Source: DASPMP01 sp035758925 (lineage in GTDB: Bacteria > Gemmatimonadota > Gemmatimonadetes > Gemmatimonadales > Gemmatimonadaceae). Taken from it: 64,000 bases of DNA. Positions 51,642-60,397 of the stretch are shown one piece after another; within the stretch, counting starts at the first letter, position 1, and each line of letters opens with the position of its first letter. The stretch is from NCBI GenBank assembly GCA_035758925.1, contig DASTVV010000113.1, positions 1-64,000 of the forward strand. The letters are read 5' to 3'. Position numbers and translations under genes: made by a program. The notes beneath the pieces were generated by a model. The model did not search any database and was not told the DNA's origin. It saw nothing but the letters and a program-made list of their open reading frames with translations.

Positions 51642-53123
51642 TCAGCGCGGCATCCGCACGACGGCGGGCGCGCTCAGTGTGCCGGTTCGGTTCACCGCGG
51701 TCAGGACGACTACGTCTGCCGCGCTTTCGTCTTTCAATATGCGCATCCTCTCGGTGCCGGGAAGCAGCGTCGTGCGCCACGTCCCGTTGGCGCGTGTCTG
51801 GATCACCCATTGCCACACGCGTTCCTCTCCCTGTGGAGTGAACTGCAGGACCGGGTCACCGGTCACACTGTCGCGCGCGACGTTCGCGGACGGCGCCGAG
51901 TTGGGCGCGCCGCCCAGCCATGGCGACGCCGGCATCAGTGCCGGCTCGGAATACGTGTACACCAGCCGGTCGGCGATCCCGTCCACGTTGTCCATCAGGA
52001 CCTTCGCGTTGAACAGGATGTGGCCCGTCGCTCCCGACGTTTCGCGCGTGATCTGGATCTCCTGAATGATGTCCTGCGCGCTCATGTGCTTCGGGCCGTT
52101 GATCGGAAGCTTGTACAGGGCAAGACCCGGCCACACGTGGCGTCCCTTGAGGTTCTCCTGGACCCACCATCCGAGCAGCACTGGATAGCTCTGGTCCGGC
52201 GGCTGCACCGGCCAGTACAGCTGGGGCGCCACGTAATCGAGTGATCCCTCGTTGAGCCATTTGCGGATGTCGGCGTACAGCTCTTCGTACTGGTCGATGC
52301 CCGCAGTAGTGGTCGCCGGGTACCCCGGCCGCCAGATGCCGAACGGGCTGATGCCGACCTTCACCCACGCCTTCTCAGCCTTCACCGCGTCGTAAAACTG
52401 CTTCACGAGGACATTGACGTTCTCGCGACGCCAGTCGGATCTGTCGAGGTTACCGCCGTTCCGCCGGTATGCCGCGTACGAGCGTTCATCCGGAAACTCG
52501 ATCCGGCGGCCCCGGGACACTTCAGGGTACGGGTAGAAGTAGTCGTCGATGTGTACGCCGTCGACATCGTAGCGCCGCACGACATCCACGACCGTGCGGA
52601 TCATCAAGCGGCGGACCTCCGGCAGCGCGGGGTCCATCCAGAGAAACTGTCCATACGGTACCACCAGACTTGGCGAGTGCCTGCTGATGTGGCTGGCGCT
52701 CGCCGAAGAATCCTTGTGGAAGGCGACGCGATAGGGATTGAACCACGCGTGCAGCTCGATGCCACGCTTGTGCGCCTCGGCGACCGCGAACTCGAGGGGA
52801 TCCCACATCGGGTCTGGCGCCCGGCCCTGCCGGCCGGTGAGGTAACGCGACCACGGCTCGTACGGCGACGCATACAGCGCGTCCGCCTCGGGTCGCACCT
52901 GCAACACGATCGCGTTCATGCGCAGCGAGGCGGCGCGATCGATGATCGCCAGCAGCTCCTGTTGCTGCTCCGATGTCGACAGGTTGGGCCGCGACGGCCA
53001 ATCGATGTTGTTCACCGTCGCGACCCACATCGCGCGAAACTCGCGCATCACCGGCGGCGGCTGGACCGTGTCGAACGCCGCCAGGGCCTGGAGCGCGAGC
53101 GCTAGTACCGAGACTGAAGTCAT
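51642..53123 (-). CDS. family 10 glycosyl hydrolase-like protein (GHL10, DUF187)
   Basis: 493 aa with a short signal peptide (about 1-15). The GHL10 TIM barrel spans 25-340: REFRAMWVATVNNIDWP, NAIVLQVRPEADALY, HAWFNPYR, DVDGVHIDDYFYPYP, VGISPFGIWRPG and YVAPQLYWPVQ, with acidic catalytic candidates in DDYF and in EV at the following strand. The C-terminal 120 residues form an Ig-like module. E. coli DigH (YddW) of this family cleaves denuded peptidoglycan glycans, so a cell-wall role is likely. Confidence 0.92.
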   Translation of the reverse strand: MTSVSVLALALQALAAFDTVQPPPVMREFRAMWVATVNNIDWPSRPNLSTSEQQQELLAIIDRAASLRMNAIVLQVRPEADALYASPYEPWSRYLTGRQGRAPDPMWDPLEFAVAEAHKRGIELHAWFNPYRVAFHKDSSASASHISRHSPSLVVPYGQFLWMDPALPEVRRLMIRTVVDVVRRYDVDGVHIDDYFYPYPEVSRGRRIEFPDERSYAAYRRNGGNLDRSDWRRENVNVLVKQFYDAVKAEKAWVKVGISPFGIWRPGYPATTTAGIDQYEELYADIRKWLNEGSLDYVAPQLYWPVQPPDQSYPVLLGWWVQENLKGRHVWPGLALYKLPINGPKHMSAQDIIQEIQITRETSGATGHILFNAKVLMDNVDGIADRLVYTYSEPALMPASPWLGGAPNSAPSANVARDSVTGDPVLQFTPQGEERVWQWVIQTRANGTWRTTLLPGTERMRILKDESAADVVVLTAVNRTGTLSAPAVVRMPR

Positions 53124-53150
53124 CCTGAAAACTATTTACACCGGAGCGTG

Positions 53151-55406
53151 CTATTTCATCGCGGTTGTGAGTGCCTCGGTAGCGGACCGGACCAACGCCG
53201 CCTCGGCATCGATGGCCGCCGCGATTCGGCCCAGCTCGACATTGGCTTCGTCCCAGCGGCCTTGCTCCATCGCCTCGCGCGCCGCCGGCATGGTCTTCAC
53301 GCCATATCCCGTGTAGAGGCCCGGCGCGTACAAGAGATGCTTGTACCACGGGCGCGTCGGCAGACCGGACTGGGTCGTCAGAGCCCGTTCCGCCTGAATC
53401 AGCTTGGCGTTCACGCCGGCCAACGACGCTTTTGCCAACGAGGCGCCGCCATTTTCGTGCGCCTTCCTCACGGCCGACTCGTAGTCGTCCGCCGCGCGCT
53501 GGAGCCCGTCGATCGAATTCTGAAGCGCTGCGAAATTGAGGAACGGCGGCGTGGCGTCACGCTTGGGGGGAACGGTAGGATTGCGCGGATCGTTCGTGGC
53601 CGCGAACACGCCTTCGTCCAGCTGGCGCGAGCGCTCGGCGATCTGCTCCGCGCGGGTGTCGCGCAGCTTCTGTAGCTCGTTCAGATAGCCTTTCGAGGTC
53701 TCGGCGACATTCGTGAACGCGAACGGAAGCAGCTCGGCTCCCGCGAGCCGCATGACCATCGTGCCGACCGATTGCGCCAGCGCACGACCGTAGACGAAGG
53801 ACGTGTCACTGAAGGTGGTGTACCAGCGGAAGCTGTCGTAGATGGAGTGATAGATCCCGCCGCCATCCTCGCCGCCGAAGCCCATGTTGAGCGTGGCGAC
53901 GCCCGCGTGCTGGAGAAACGGCGTGAAGTCCGAACCCGAACCCAACGCATCGATGCGCAGGTCCTCCCGCGTCCGGGCGTCCTTGCGGTCATCGCTCGAA
54001 CCAAACCGAATCGCGGCGAGCTGCGCACGCTTCCAGACGGTGAGTTGCGTCTCAGGATCATCGACGTCGCGGATGACGTCGTTCACGAACTTCTCGAGTG
54101 AGTGTGAACCGCCGGCATTGAAGAAGCCGCGTCCGTTGCCGTCGGTGTTGATGTAGGCCACCGCGTATCGCGTCAGCTCGTCGCGATGCGCCTCGACCCA
54201 TTCCGTCGAACCGAGCAACGCGGGCTCTTCGCCATCCCATGCCGCATACACGATGGTCCGCTTGGGACGCCAGCCCTGCTTCACGAGCTCGCCCATGGCG
54301 CGGGCTTCCTCCAGCTCGGGCACCAGGCCGGAAATCGGATCCTCGGCGCCGTTCACCCAGCCGTCGTGGTGATTGCCGCGTACGATCCATTCATCGGGGA
54401 ACGTGCTGCCGCGCAGTTTCGCGATCACGTTGTAGAGAGGCTTCTGGTCCCAGTTGAACGTCATCCTGAGGTGCACCCGCGCCGGTCCCGGACCGATGCG
54501 ATACGTGATCGGAAGTCCGCCGCGCCAGCTTTCGGGGGCTACGGGGCCGCGCAGCGCCGCCAGCAACGGCTGCGCGTCGCCGTACGAGATGGGCAGCACG
54601 GGGATCTTCATGATGACTTCGGCGTCCTTCACCGCGAGGCGCTTGGCGTCCGGCGTCGCGCCCACGCCCGGCGTGAGCGGATCGCCCGGCCGGACCGGCA
54701 TGTCCATGACGCTGCCACGTTGCACACCGGTGGAGTTTCTCCACGCGCCCTGCGGATACACTTCGCCCTGCTGATAGCCGTCGTCGCGCGGATCCGAATA
54801 GATGATCGCGCCGACGGCTCCGTGCTCGGCGGCGACCTTCGGCTTGATGCCGCGCCACGATTGCCCATAGCGCGCGATCACGATCGCCCCCTTCACCGAG
54901 ACGCCGCGTCGCTCCAGCTCCTCGTAATCGGCCGGCACGCCATAGTTCACATAGACGAGCGGCGCAGTGACGTCGCCTTCGCCCGAATAGGCGTTGTAGG
55001 TCGGCAGCTGCTCCGCGCGCTGGTTGGAGGTCGGGTCAATCGCGAGCGCGGGCTCCTCCAGCCTGGCCCGGAACGTCGTCGGAGCCACGAGCTCCAGCAC
55101 CCGCTCCTTTGGCGTCGGGAATAGCACGTCGAAACGCTCGATCTGCGCGTCCCAGCCATAGGACTTGAACTGCTCCACCAGCCACTCGGCATTTGCCTTA
55201 CCATGCGCCGAACCAACGTGGTGGGGACGTGCGGCCAACCTCTGCATGGCGTTGCGCATGCGCTGCGGCTCGGGAGTCGCCTTGAACTTCGCCTCCCACT
55301 CCCGCTCGACGCGGGCCGAAGCATCTGAATAACCACGAAGGCCGGCCGAGTCGTTGACCAGGCCGGGCGTCACGGCAACCGCTAGAAGGATTAGCAGGGA
55401 TCGCAT
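53151..55406 (-). CDS. M28 peptidase, glutamate carboxypeptidase II-like, exported
   Basis: 751 aa with a signal peptide. Order: PA domain (about 120-300, VYVNYGVPADYEELERRG, GAIVIARYG), M28 peptidase (about 300-575) with zinc ligands in VRGNHHDGWVNG, WDGEEPALLGSTEW (catalytic Glu), INTDGNGRG and YHSIYDSFRWY, then a transferrin-receptor-like dimerisation domain (about 600-751). This is the PSMA/GCPII architecture; the substrate is probably a dipeptide or acidic peptide in the periplasm. Confidence 0.93.
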   Translation of the reverse strand: MRSLLILLAVAVTPGLVNDSAGLRGYSDASARVEREWEAKFKATPEPQRMRNAMQRLAARPHHVGSAHGKANAEWLVEQFKSYGWDAQIERFDVLFPTPKERVLELVAPTTFRARLEEPALAIDPTSNQRAEQLPTYNAYSGEGDVTAPLVYVNYGVPADYEELERRGVSVKGAIVIARYGQSWRGIKPKVAAEHGAVGAIIYSDPRDDGYQQGEVYPQGAWRNSTGVQRGSVMDMPVRPGDPLTPGVGATPDAKRLAVKDAEVIMKIPVLPISYGDAQPLLAALRGPVAPESWRGGLPITYRIGPGPARVHLRMTFNWDQKPLYNVIAKLRGSTFPDEWIVRGNHHDGWVNGAEDPISGLVPELEEARAMGELVKQGWRPKRTIVYAAWDGEEPALLGSTEWVEAHRDELTRYAVAYINTDGNGRGFFNAGGSHSLEKFVNDVIRDVDDPETQLTVWKRAQLAAIRFGSSDDRKDARTREDLRIDALGSGSDFTPFLQHAGVATLNMGFGGEDGGGIYHSIYDSFRWYTTFSDTSFVYGRALAQSVGTMVMRLAGAELLPFAFTNVAETSKGYLNELQKLRDTRAEQIAERSRQLDEGVFAATNDPRNPTVPPKRDATPPFLNFAALQNSIDGLQRAADDYESAVRKAHENGGASLAKASLAGVNAKLIQAERALTTQSGLPTRPWYKHLLYAPGLYTGYGVKTMPAAREAMEQGRWDEANVELGRIAAAIDAEAALVRSATEALTTAMK

Positions 55407-55470
55407 CGCGGGTAGATGAAGGGTGTGTGGGGGTGGGGGAGGAGACGAAGGCGGAAATTTCGGGTGTGTT

Positions 55471-55494
55471 CATGTCCCTGCCTAGAGGGGCATG
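55471..55494. other. small palindrome upstream of hypothetical gene
   Basis: CATGTCCCT and AGGGGCATG pair at 8 of 9 positions around GCCTAG in the divergent region between the M28 peptidase and the 55557 gene. It could be an operator or an RNA hairpin; a TATATT sequence at about 55528 may be a -10. Confidence 0.4.
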
Positions 55495-55556
55495 AGGAAC
55501 TCCACCTTCCCTGTGCACGCATCCTATATTGGGGTGACTTCTCCACTCGGAAGGCT

Positions 55557-56006
55557 ATGGCCAGGCAGCGCGGGGGTAGGTCGGGCGGTAGCGGAGGGGC
55601 CAATCCACCGAGAAAGCGCGGATCGCGACGAGGCCGTTCGCAAGTGAAGAAGCCGACTGCAGCGTATTACGTGCAGCCGGCAAAGCGCGGCGCCGTCGTT
55701 GTCCTGCACCGACCGGTGGGCAATCGGGTGTCACCCAAGGTCTGCGGCGTCATGCCCAGTCGCAGCCATGCGACGGCGCTCGTCGATCAGCTGCAGCGCG
55801 CCGAGTCGGCGCTCCACGACCTGTTCTACGAAGCGACGGACGACGGGATCGAGGCGCTCGAGGCGGTGCTCGCAGCGTGTCGGAATGCGGTCCTCACGCG
55901 AATGCCGCCCGGAGACTCGTCGCCCACCCTCGACGAGATGGATGCGGAGCGTGCACGCATCCAGGGCGAGCTCGATGCACACTCCACGCAGCGGCGCGCC
56001 ATCTGA
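55557..56006 (+). CDS. hypothetical basic protein
   Basis: 149 aa from ATG 55557; the frame is open further upstream but without a better start. The N-terminal 45 residues are Arg/Gly-rich (ARQRGGRSGGSGGANPPRKR), likely nucleic-acid-binding or disordered. The rest is helical (SHATALVDQLQRAESALHDL, then DDGIEALEAVLAAC). No family recognised. Convergent with the next gene. Confidence 0.6.
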   Translation: MARQRGGRSGGSGGANPPRKRGSRRGRSQVKKPTAAYYVQPAKRGAVVVLHRPVGNRVSPKVCGVMPSRSHATALVDQLQRAESALHDLFYEATDDGIEALEAVLAACRNAVLTRMPPGDSSPTLDEMDAERARIQGELDAHSTQRRAI

Positions 56007-56045
56007 CCTGACGCGCCGGTCGGACTGCCCGTGGTTGTCCCTTCG

Positions 56046-57014
56046 CTACTGCGGGGGAGTCGGAGCGGCTGGCGCTGCGACCTGCAGCGTCGGTGCGGGC
56101 GCCGTTCCCGACCGTCGGTCGGCGAACGTGCGCAGCGGACTGGGGACGCGATCGATCTTCGCGGCGTCGACATAGACCACCGGACAGTTTCGCACAGCGG
56201 TCGCCGGTGAGATCATGAAGCCGCTGCTCCGGACGGCCGAAGTGCTCTTCAGCGTATTCGCCGAATACGCCGAGTCGACGTGCACCAGCTCGACGCTCCA
56301 GAGGTCCGGAAACGCCGGCGTCGACGGAATGGTGTCGGCAATGTCGCCCTGCTCGCGGAAGTAATCGGGCTTGCCCGAAGCGTCCTGTCCGTGCGCGAAG
56401 ACCATCATCGGCACGGGAGTGACGCTCGTCTCGCCGAAGTCGAAGTACTCGACTTCGTGTCCCTCGTACCAGGCCGTCATCGCTGCGGTCGTATCGCGCG
56501 CCAGGCGCGATCCGCGCGGCGCCACCGGCAGGTTGAGCACGAGCTTGGTCTCGCGAATCGAGGCACGGTTGTGGCGCACCATCGCGTCGACGTCGGCCAG
56601 GCTCCGCAGCTGATTGGGCTTTGCGTGATCGGCGGTCACGACATAGCTCAACCGCCACACGCCGCTGTACCCGCTCATGCCCGGGAGCGACGAGACGATC
56701 GGCAGCTGCCCGCGAATCGCCACAGGGTTCCCCGCCGCATCGAAGCCGTGGATCGGCCACACCACACGACCAGGGGCCACGGGAGACGTCACGGTACCGA
56801 AGTCGTAGTAGAGTAGCGGGCGTTCCCGGAACCACGCCTGATGCAGCTCGACTTGCGCCGCGAACTGCGCCGACAGCGCATTGAGCGCCGATTGGGCTTC
56901 CGGGGAAAGTGACGGCTGCGCCGGCGCCCCTTGTTGTTGCTGGGCACCCGCGCCTGAAACCAGGGCGCTGAGCAGCGTTCCGCCGACAAGGAATCCTCGT
57001 AACAACCCTTTCAT
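56046..57014 (-). CDS. exported hypothetical protein
   Basis: 322 aa from ATG 57014, preceded by GGAGGGTTGG. Signal peptide 1-24 (LLRGFLVGGTLLSALVSGAG), a Gln-rich spacer, then a globular domain with strand-like pieces (RPLLYYDFGTVTSP, VVWPIHGFDAAGNPVAI, GVWRLSYVVTADHAKPNQLR). The Pro/Ala-rich C-terminus is probably disordered. No family recognised. Its ATG overlaps the methyltransferase stop (ATGA), so it is the third gene of a coupled trio. Confidence 0.75.
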   Translation of the reverse strand: MKGLLRGFLVGGTLLSALVSGAGAQQQQGAPAQPSLSPEAQSALNALSAQFAAQVELHQAWFRERPLLYYDFGTVTSPVAPGRVVWPIHGFDAAGNPVAIRGQLPIVSSLPGMSGYSGVWRLSYVVTADHAKPNQLRSLADVDAMVRHNRASIRETKLVLNLPVAPRGSRLARDTTAAMTAWYEGHEVEYFDFGETSVTPVPMMVFAHGQDASGKPDYFREQGDIADTIPSTPAFPDLWSVELVHVDSAYSANTLKSTSAVRSSGFMISPATAVRNCPVVYVDAAKIDRVPSPLRTFADRRSGTAPAPTLQVAAPAAPTPPQ

Positions 57015-57757
57015 CCAACCCTCCCCACGCGAATGTTGAGGGGCCACGTCACCTGCCGAACTCGATCGGGCCCTCCCCAGTGGCCGGCCAGGCGTCCGAG
57101 CAGCGGACCCACCGGGTCCGTGCCATGGACACGCCGGTACTTCGCGACAGCCGACCAGCTCTGCAGATATCCACCGAGTTGACGCAGCGTCCAGTCCGCG
57201 CGCAACTCAAAACCGGGGGCTGGAAGGTCCCGGAAGGGGAATGGGATGGTCTTATAGTGCTCGTCCACCCACCGGCGCTCGGGATTCCAGTACGGGCCGA
57301 GGAGGCCGTTTTCGAACTCCCGCAGATCGGCCTCCATATCGGAGCCGGCGTGGCACGACCCGTAGGACCAGGCCGCGATCACCCCATTGGGAACCAGGAC
57401 CCTCCGGACTTCGTCGAAAAAGGGCTCGCCAGCAAACCAGTGGAGCGCCTGGGCAACGGTAACGAGGTCTGCGGATTGTGACGCCAGCCCGCTCGCGTCA
57501 GCCGGCGCCACCCTGTACTCGACGTTGGAAACGGCCACCGCATGAGCGATCTGCTCGGCGCTGCTGTCGGTGGCGACTACGCGCTTGAAGTAGCGCGCGA
57601 GATCGCGGGCCGCCTGGCCGTTTCCGGTGGCGCAGTCCCAGACAAGATCGCGGCGCGGCACCAGCCCCGCGATGAACGCATAGAGCGCATCGGGATAGCT
57701 GGGCCGCGCCGCGGCATACTGCGACGCTTGCTGCGAAAAAAGGTCCCGGTACGTCAG
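57011..57757 (-). CDS. class I SAM-dependent methyltransferase with probable CTG start
   Basis: 248 aa if translation begins at CTG 57757. The family N-terminus (TYRDLFSQQASQYAAARPSY) lies upstream of the first GTG at 57661, and no ATG, GTG or TTG is in frame before it for at least 29 codons, so a CTG overlapping the preceding TGA as CTGA is the best start. Motif I is WDCATGNGQAARDLA, followed by VVATDSSAEQI and VAQALHWFAGEPFF. This is the yeast TMT1/YcgJ-type small-molecule methyltransferase family; the acceptor is unknown. Confidence 0.8.
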   Translation of the reverse strand: MTYRDLFSQQASQYAAARPSYPDALYAFIAGLVPRRDLVWDCATGNGQAARDLARYFKRVVATDSSAEQIAHAVAVSNVEYRVAPADASGLASQSADLVTVAQALHWFAGEPFFDEVRRVLVPNGVIAAWSYGSCHAGSDMEADLREFENGLLGPYWNPERRWVDEHYKTIPFPFRDLPAPGFELRADWTLRQLGGYLQSWSAVAKYRRVHGTDPVGPLLGRLAGHWGGPDRVRQVTWPLNIRVGRVG

Positions 57758-58413
57758 TCCTTCTTGACCGAGAATCCGCCGATGTGAACGTCGAGATTGT
57801 GGTTCACCCTGATACCTGCCTGGCCATCCGTGTTGAAAGCGGCGCTCTTTGCGAAGGACGTTACGCGCTGGCTGTTGGCCGACAGGAGAACCGAATCCTT
57901 CGTCACCTGAATGGCCAGCACATTGGTTGCAGCTCCGGCTTCGTTCTGCTTGTTGACGGCCGGGCTGTCCGTCCAGTTGACGACCGTGTGTACGTCCTTT
58001 CCAGCACGATGCGCGACGTAATACTTCCCGTCGCCGCGGACCAGGAAGTAGAGGTACTGCTGCTCGGGTGTCTCGAGCTTCGTTCCACCGATGAAAAGCC
58101 CGTATGCTTCCGGATGCGTGGGCGCCTTCCGCTGGCCGAAGCTCGCGGTGGCCGTGAACGGCCCGCTGACCACGTCCTTGGCGTTGTAGTACAGCGCCGC
58201 TGGTCCGGACGTGACGTGGAATCCGGAGCCCATCGTCTCGAAGCGCGTGTCGTTCACCGTGTAGCGCGTTTCCTTGTCATCGATCCGCACGGTCCACCCG
58301 GGCGGCAGGCCAGTGCTCTTCACTCGAACAGTCTGGTCCTTCTCCGCCTGCGGCTGTTGGGCCGCGAGCGGCACGGCGGCTAGCAGGGCGAGTGTCACGA
58401 CGGTTTTCCGCAT
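57754..58413 (-). CDS. exported concanavalin-like (DUF1080-type) domain protein
   Basis: 219 aa from ATG 58413 (MRKTVVTLALLAA), with a signal peptide of about 19 residues. The mature domain is a beta-sandwich with GSGFHVTSGPAALYYN, FTATASFGQRKAPTHPEAYG and LYFLVRGDGKYYVAHR, like DUF1080/LamG-type carbohydrate-binding folds. An upstream extension to 58512 merely translates the palindromic repeat at 58445 and is rejected. First of three overlapping genes (methyltransferase and exported protein follow). Confidence 0.8.
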   Translation of the reverse strand: MRKTVVTLALLAAVPLAAQQPQAEKDQTVRVKSTGLPPGWTVRIDDKETRYTVNDTRFETMGSGFHVTSGPAALYYNAKDVVSGPFTATASFGQRKAPTHPEAYGLFIGGTKLETPEQQYLYFLVRGDGKYYVAHRAGKDVHTVVNWTDSPAVNKQNEAGAATNVLAIQVTKDSVLLSANSQRVTSFAKSAAFNTDGQAGIRVNHNLDVHIGGFSVKKD

Positions 58414-58444
58414 GGGCAGCTCCAGTGATAAGGACGGGAAACTA

Positions 58445-58518
58445 CGGAATTGGGAATCGGAATGGGATGAGGCAGAGTCCTTAACTTCGCCCATTCCCGT
58501 TCCCATCCCCATTCCGCC
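58445..58518. repeat. GGAATGGG palindromic element, intergenic (copy 3)
   Basis: Read on the minus strand it runs GGCGGAATGGGGATGGGAAC, then GGGAATGGGCGAAGTTAAGG and ACTC, closely matching the dnaE2 copy 1 (GGAATGGGCGAGGTAAGGAC followed by TC). The left arm is CGGAATTGGGAATCGGAATG. It lies between the actP stop and the start of the 58413 gene. Confidence 0.8.
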
Positions 58519-58529
58519 TTTCCCGACGA

Positions 58530-60092
58530 TCAGTCTCCCGTGGTACCCAGGTGCATCTGACGCTCGTGCTCCGCAAAACGCGCATCCGTTTCACGTGCCG
58601 CGCTGAACAGGGACACGACGATTCCCACGACGAACGACAGCGGGATGGTCACCAGCGCGGGATTCTTGAGCGGGAACCACGCGGTGGTACGCTGGAGCAC
58701 GTCCACCTGAATCGTCGGCGACAGCCAGATGAGGATGAGGGTCGCAAACGTGCCCGTCAGCATGCTGGCCACGGCACCCCACGTCGTCAGGCGTCGCCAG
58801 AAAATCGCGAGGAGCAACGCGGGGAAATTCCCGCTCGCCGCGATGGCGAATGCCAGCGAGACCATGAAAGCGACGTTCTGTCCCTTGAACGTGATTCCCA
58901 GCAGCACTGCGGCGACGCCGAGGATCACGGTGGCGGCGCGAGCGACCTTGAGCTCCTCGTCGCCGCTGGCCTTGCCGCCGCGGACCACGTTCACCCAGAG
59001 ATCGTGCGATAGCGCGGAGGCTCCGGCGAGCGCGAGTCCCGCGACCACGGCGAGGATCGTCGCGAAGGCGACGGCCGCGATGAAGCCGAGGAACGGCGTG
59101 CCGCCGATGAATTCAGCCAGCAGCGGTGCCGCCATGTTGCCGCCCTTGTCGACAGAGCGAATGACGTCTGGACCGACGAACACCATGGCGCCGAATCCGA
59201 GCACGAACGTCAGCAGGTAGAAGAACCCGATCAGCCCGGTCGCATAGAAGACCGACGTGCGCGCCGCGCGTGCGTCGCGCACCGTGTAGAAGCGCATGAG
59301 GATGTGCGGCAGGCCAGCCGTGCCGAACATCAGGGCGGTGCCCAGCGACACCGCATCCCACGGATTCGAGACGAGCTTGCCCGGCGCGAGGACGGCGTCG
59401 CCGTACTTGGCTGCAGCGGCACCGAACAAGGCGGCCGGATTGAAACCGAAGCGGGCCAGCACCAGCAGCGCGAGGAGCAGCGCGCCGCCCAGCAACAGGA
59501 CCGCCTTCACGATCTGCACCCACGTCGTCGCGAGCATGCCGCCGAACAGCACGTAGGCGATCATCGCGGCCCCCACGATGACGATCGCCGTCTCGTACGA
59601 CAGGCCGAACATCAGCTTGATGAGCCCACCCGCCCCGACCATCTGCGCGATGAGGTACAGCGTCACCGTCGCCAGGGTGCCGATGGCCGCGGCGATGCGC
59701 ACCGGGACCTGGCTCAGGCGCAATGCAACGACGTCGGCGAACGTGTACTTGCCAAGGTTCCGCAGCGGTTCGGCAATCAGGAACAGCACCACTGGCCAGC
59801 CCACCAGCCAACCCGTGGAGTAGATCAGTCCATCGAATCCCGTGGTGGACACCAGCCCTGCGATGCCGAGGAACGACGCGGCGCTCATGTAGTCCCCGGC
59901 CAGCGCGAGCCCGTTCTGCCCCGGACTCACCGTGCGACCGGCCGCGTAGAAGTGTTCCGTCGTCCGGGTGCGTCGCGCCGCCCAGTACGTGATGCCAAGC
60001 GTGATCGCGATGATCAGAAAGAAGAAGACCATCGCGACGACGTTCGGCTGCCCGATCGCGGTCTGCGCGGCGGGTGCGGTCTGCATGATCAT
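58530..60092 (-). CDS. actP: sodium:solute symporter, ActP-like cation/acetate symporter
   Basis: 520 aa, about 13 TM helices. The SSS motif is visible: EHFYAAGRTVSPGQNGLALA, then GDYMSAASFLGI in TM2, with later GTAGLPHILMRFYTV and SALSHDLWVNVVRGG. Together with the DUF485 partner just upstream (YjcH-ActP pair) it is likely an acetate/cation symporter. Overlaps DUF485 by ATGA, last gene of the operon. Confidence 0.92.
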   Translation of the reverse strand: MIMQTAPAAQTAIGQPNVVAMVFFFLIIAITLGITYWAARRTRTTEHFYAAGRTVSPGQNGLALAGDYMSAASFLGIAGLVSTTGFDGLIYSTGWLVGWPVVLFLIAEPLRNLGKYTFADVVALRLSQVPVRIAAAIGTLATVTLYLIAQMVGAGGLIKLMFGLSYETAIVIVGAAMIAYVLFGGMLATTWVQIVKAVLLLGGALLLALLVLARFGFNPAALFGAAAAKYGDAVLAPGKLVSNPWDAVSLGTALMFGTAGLPHILMRFYTVRDARAARTSVFYATGLIGFFYLLTFVLGFGAMVFVGPDVIRSVDKGGNMAAPLLAEFIGGTPFLGFIAAVAFATILAVVAGLALAGASALSHDLWVNVVRGGKASGDEELKVARAATVILGVAAVLLGITFKGQNVAFMVSLAFAIAASGNFPALLLAIFWRRLTTWGAVASMLTGTFATLILIWLSPTIQVDVLQRTTAWFPLKNPALVTIPLSFVVGIVVSLFSAARETDARFAEHERQMHLGTTGD

Positions 60093-60397
60093 GACTTACC
60101 TCCCCTGCCCTTCCCCGACTCGATGGCCTGGAGCGCTGTGTCGTAGTGGGCGTTCATCCAGCGCACGTAGACCCACGTGAGCAGCCAGGACGCCACGATG
60201 ACGAGCGCGCCCAGGATGATGCCGAGACTCAACCCGCTGCCAATACGCCGGCCCAACAGCGGCTTGTCGAATCCGATCAGCGCGATGAAGCCGAAGTAGA
60301 TCACGATCATGATCGTCGTCAGAACCGCCGCCACCCTGCCGCGCTCGCGGGCCAGCGCGCGGAGGCGATCGGCGTTGGTGCTGGAGAGATCCGTCAT
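60089..60397 (-). CDS. DUF485 membrane protein (YjcH-like)
   Basis: 102 aa from ATG 60397 with two TM helices (about 27-45 and 58-82). The DUF485 signature YFGFIALIGFDKPLLGR and WVYVRWMN at the C-terminal helix end are clear. It is almost always encoded next to acetate symporters and is thought to assist them. ATGA overlaps on both sides (MBL hydrolase upstream, ActP downstream). Confidence 0.92.
   Translation of the reverse strand: MTDLSSTNADRLRALARERGRVAAVLTTIMIVIYFGFIALIGFDKPLLGRRIGSGLSLGIILGALVIVASWLLTWVYVRWMNAHYDTALQAIESGKGRGGKS

Noticed and set aside
58414..58512. N-terminal extension of the DUF1080-like protein
   Set aside because: It only translates the intergenic palindromic repeat; a proper signal peptide begins at 58413.
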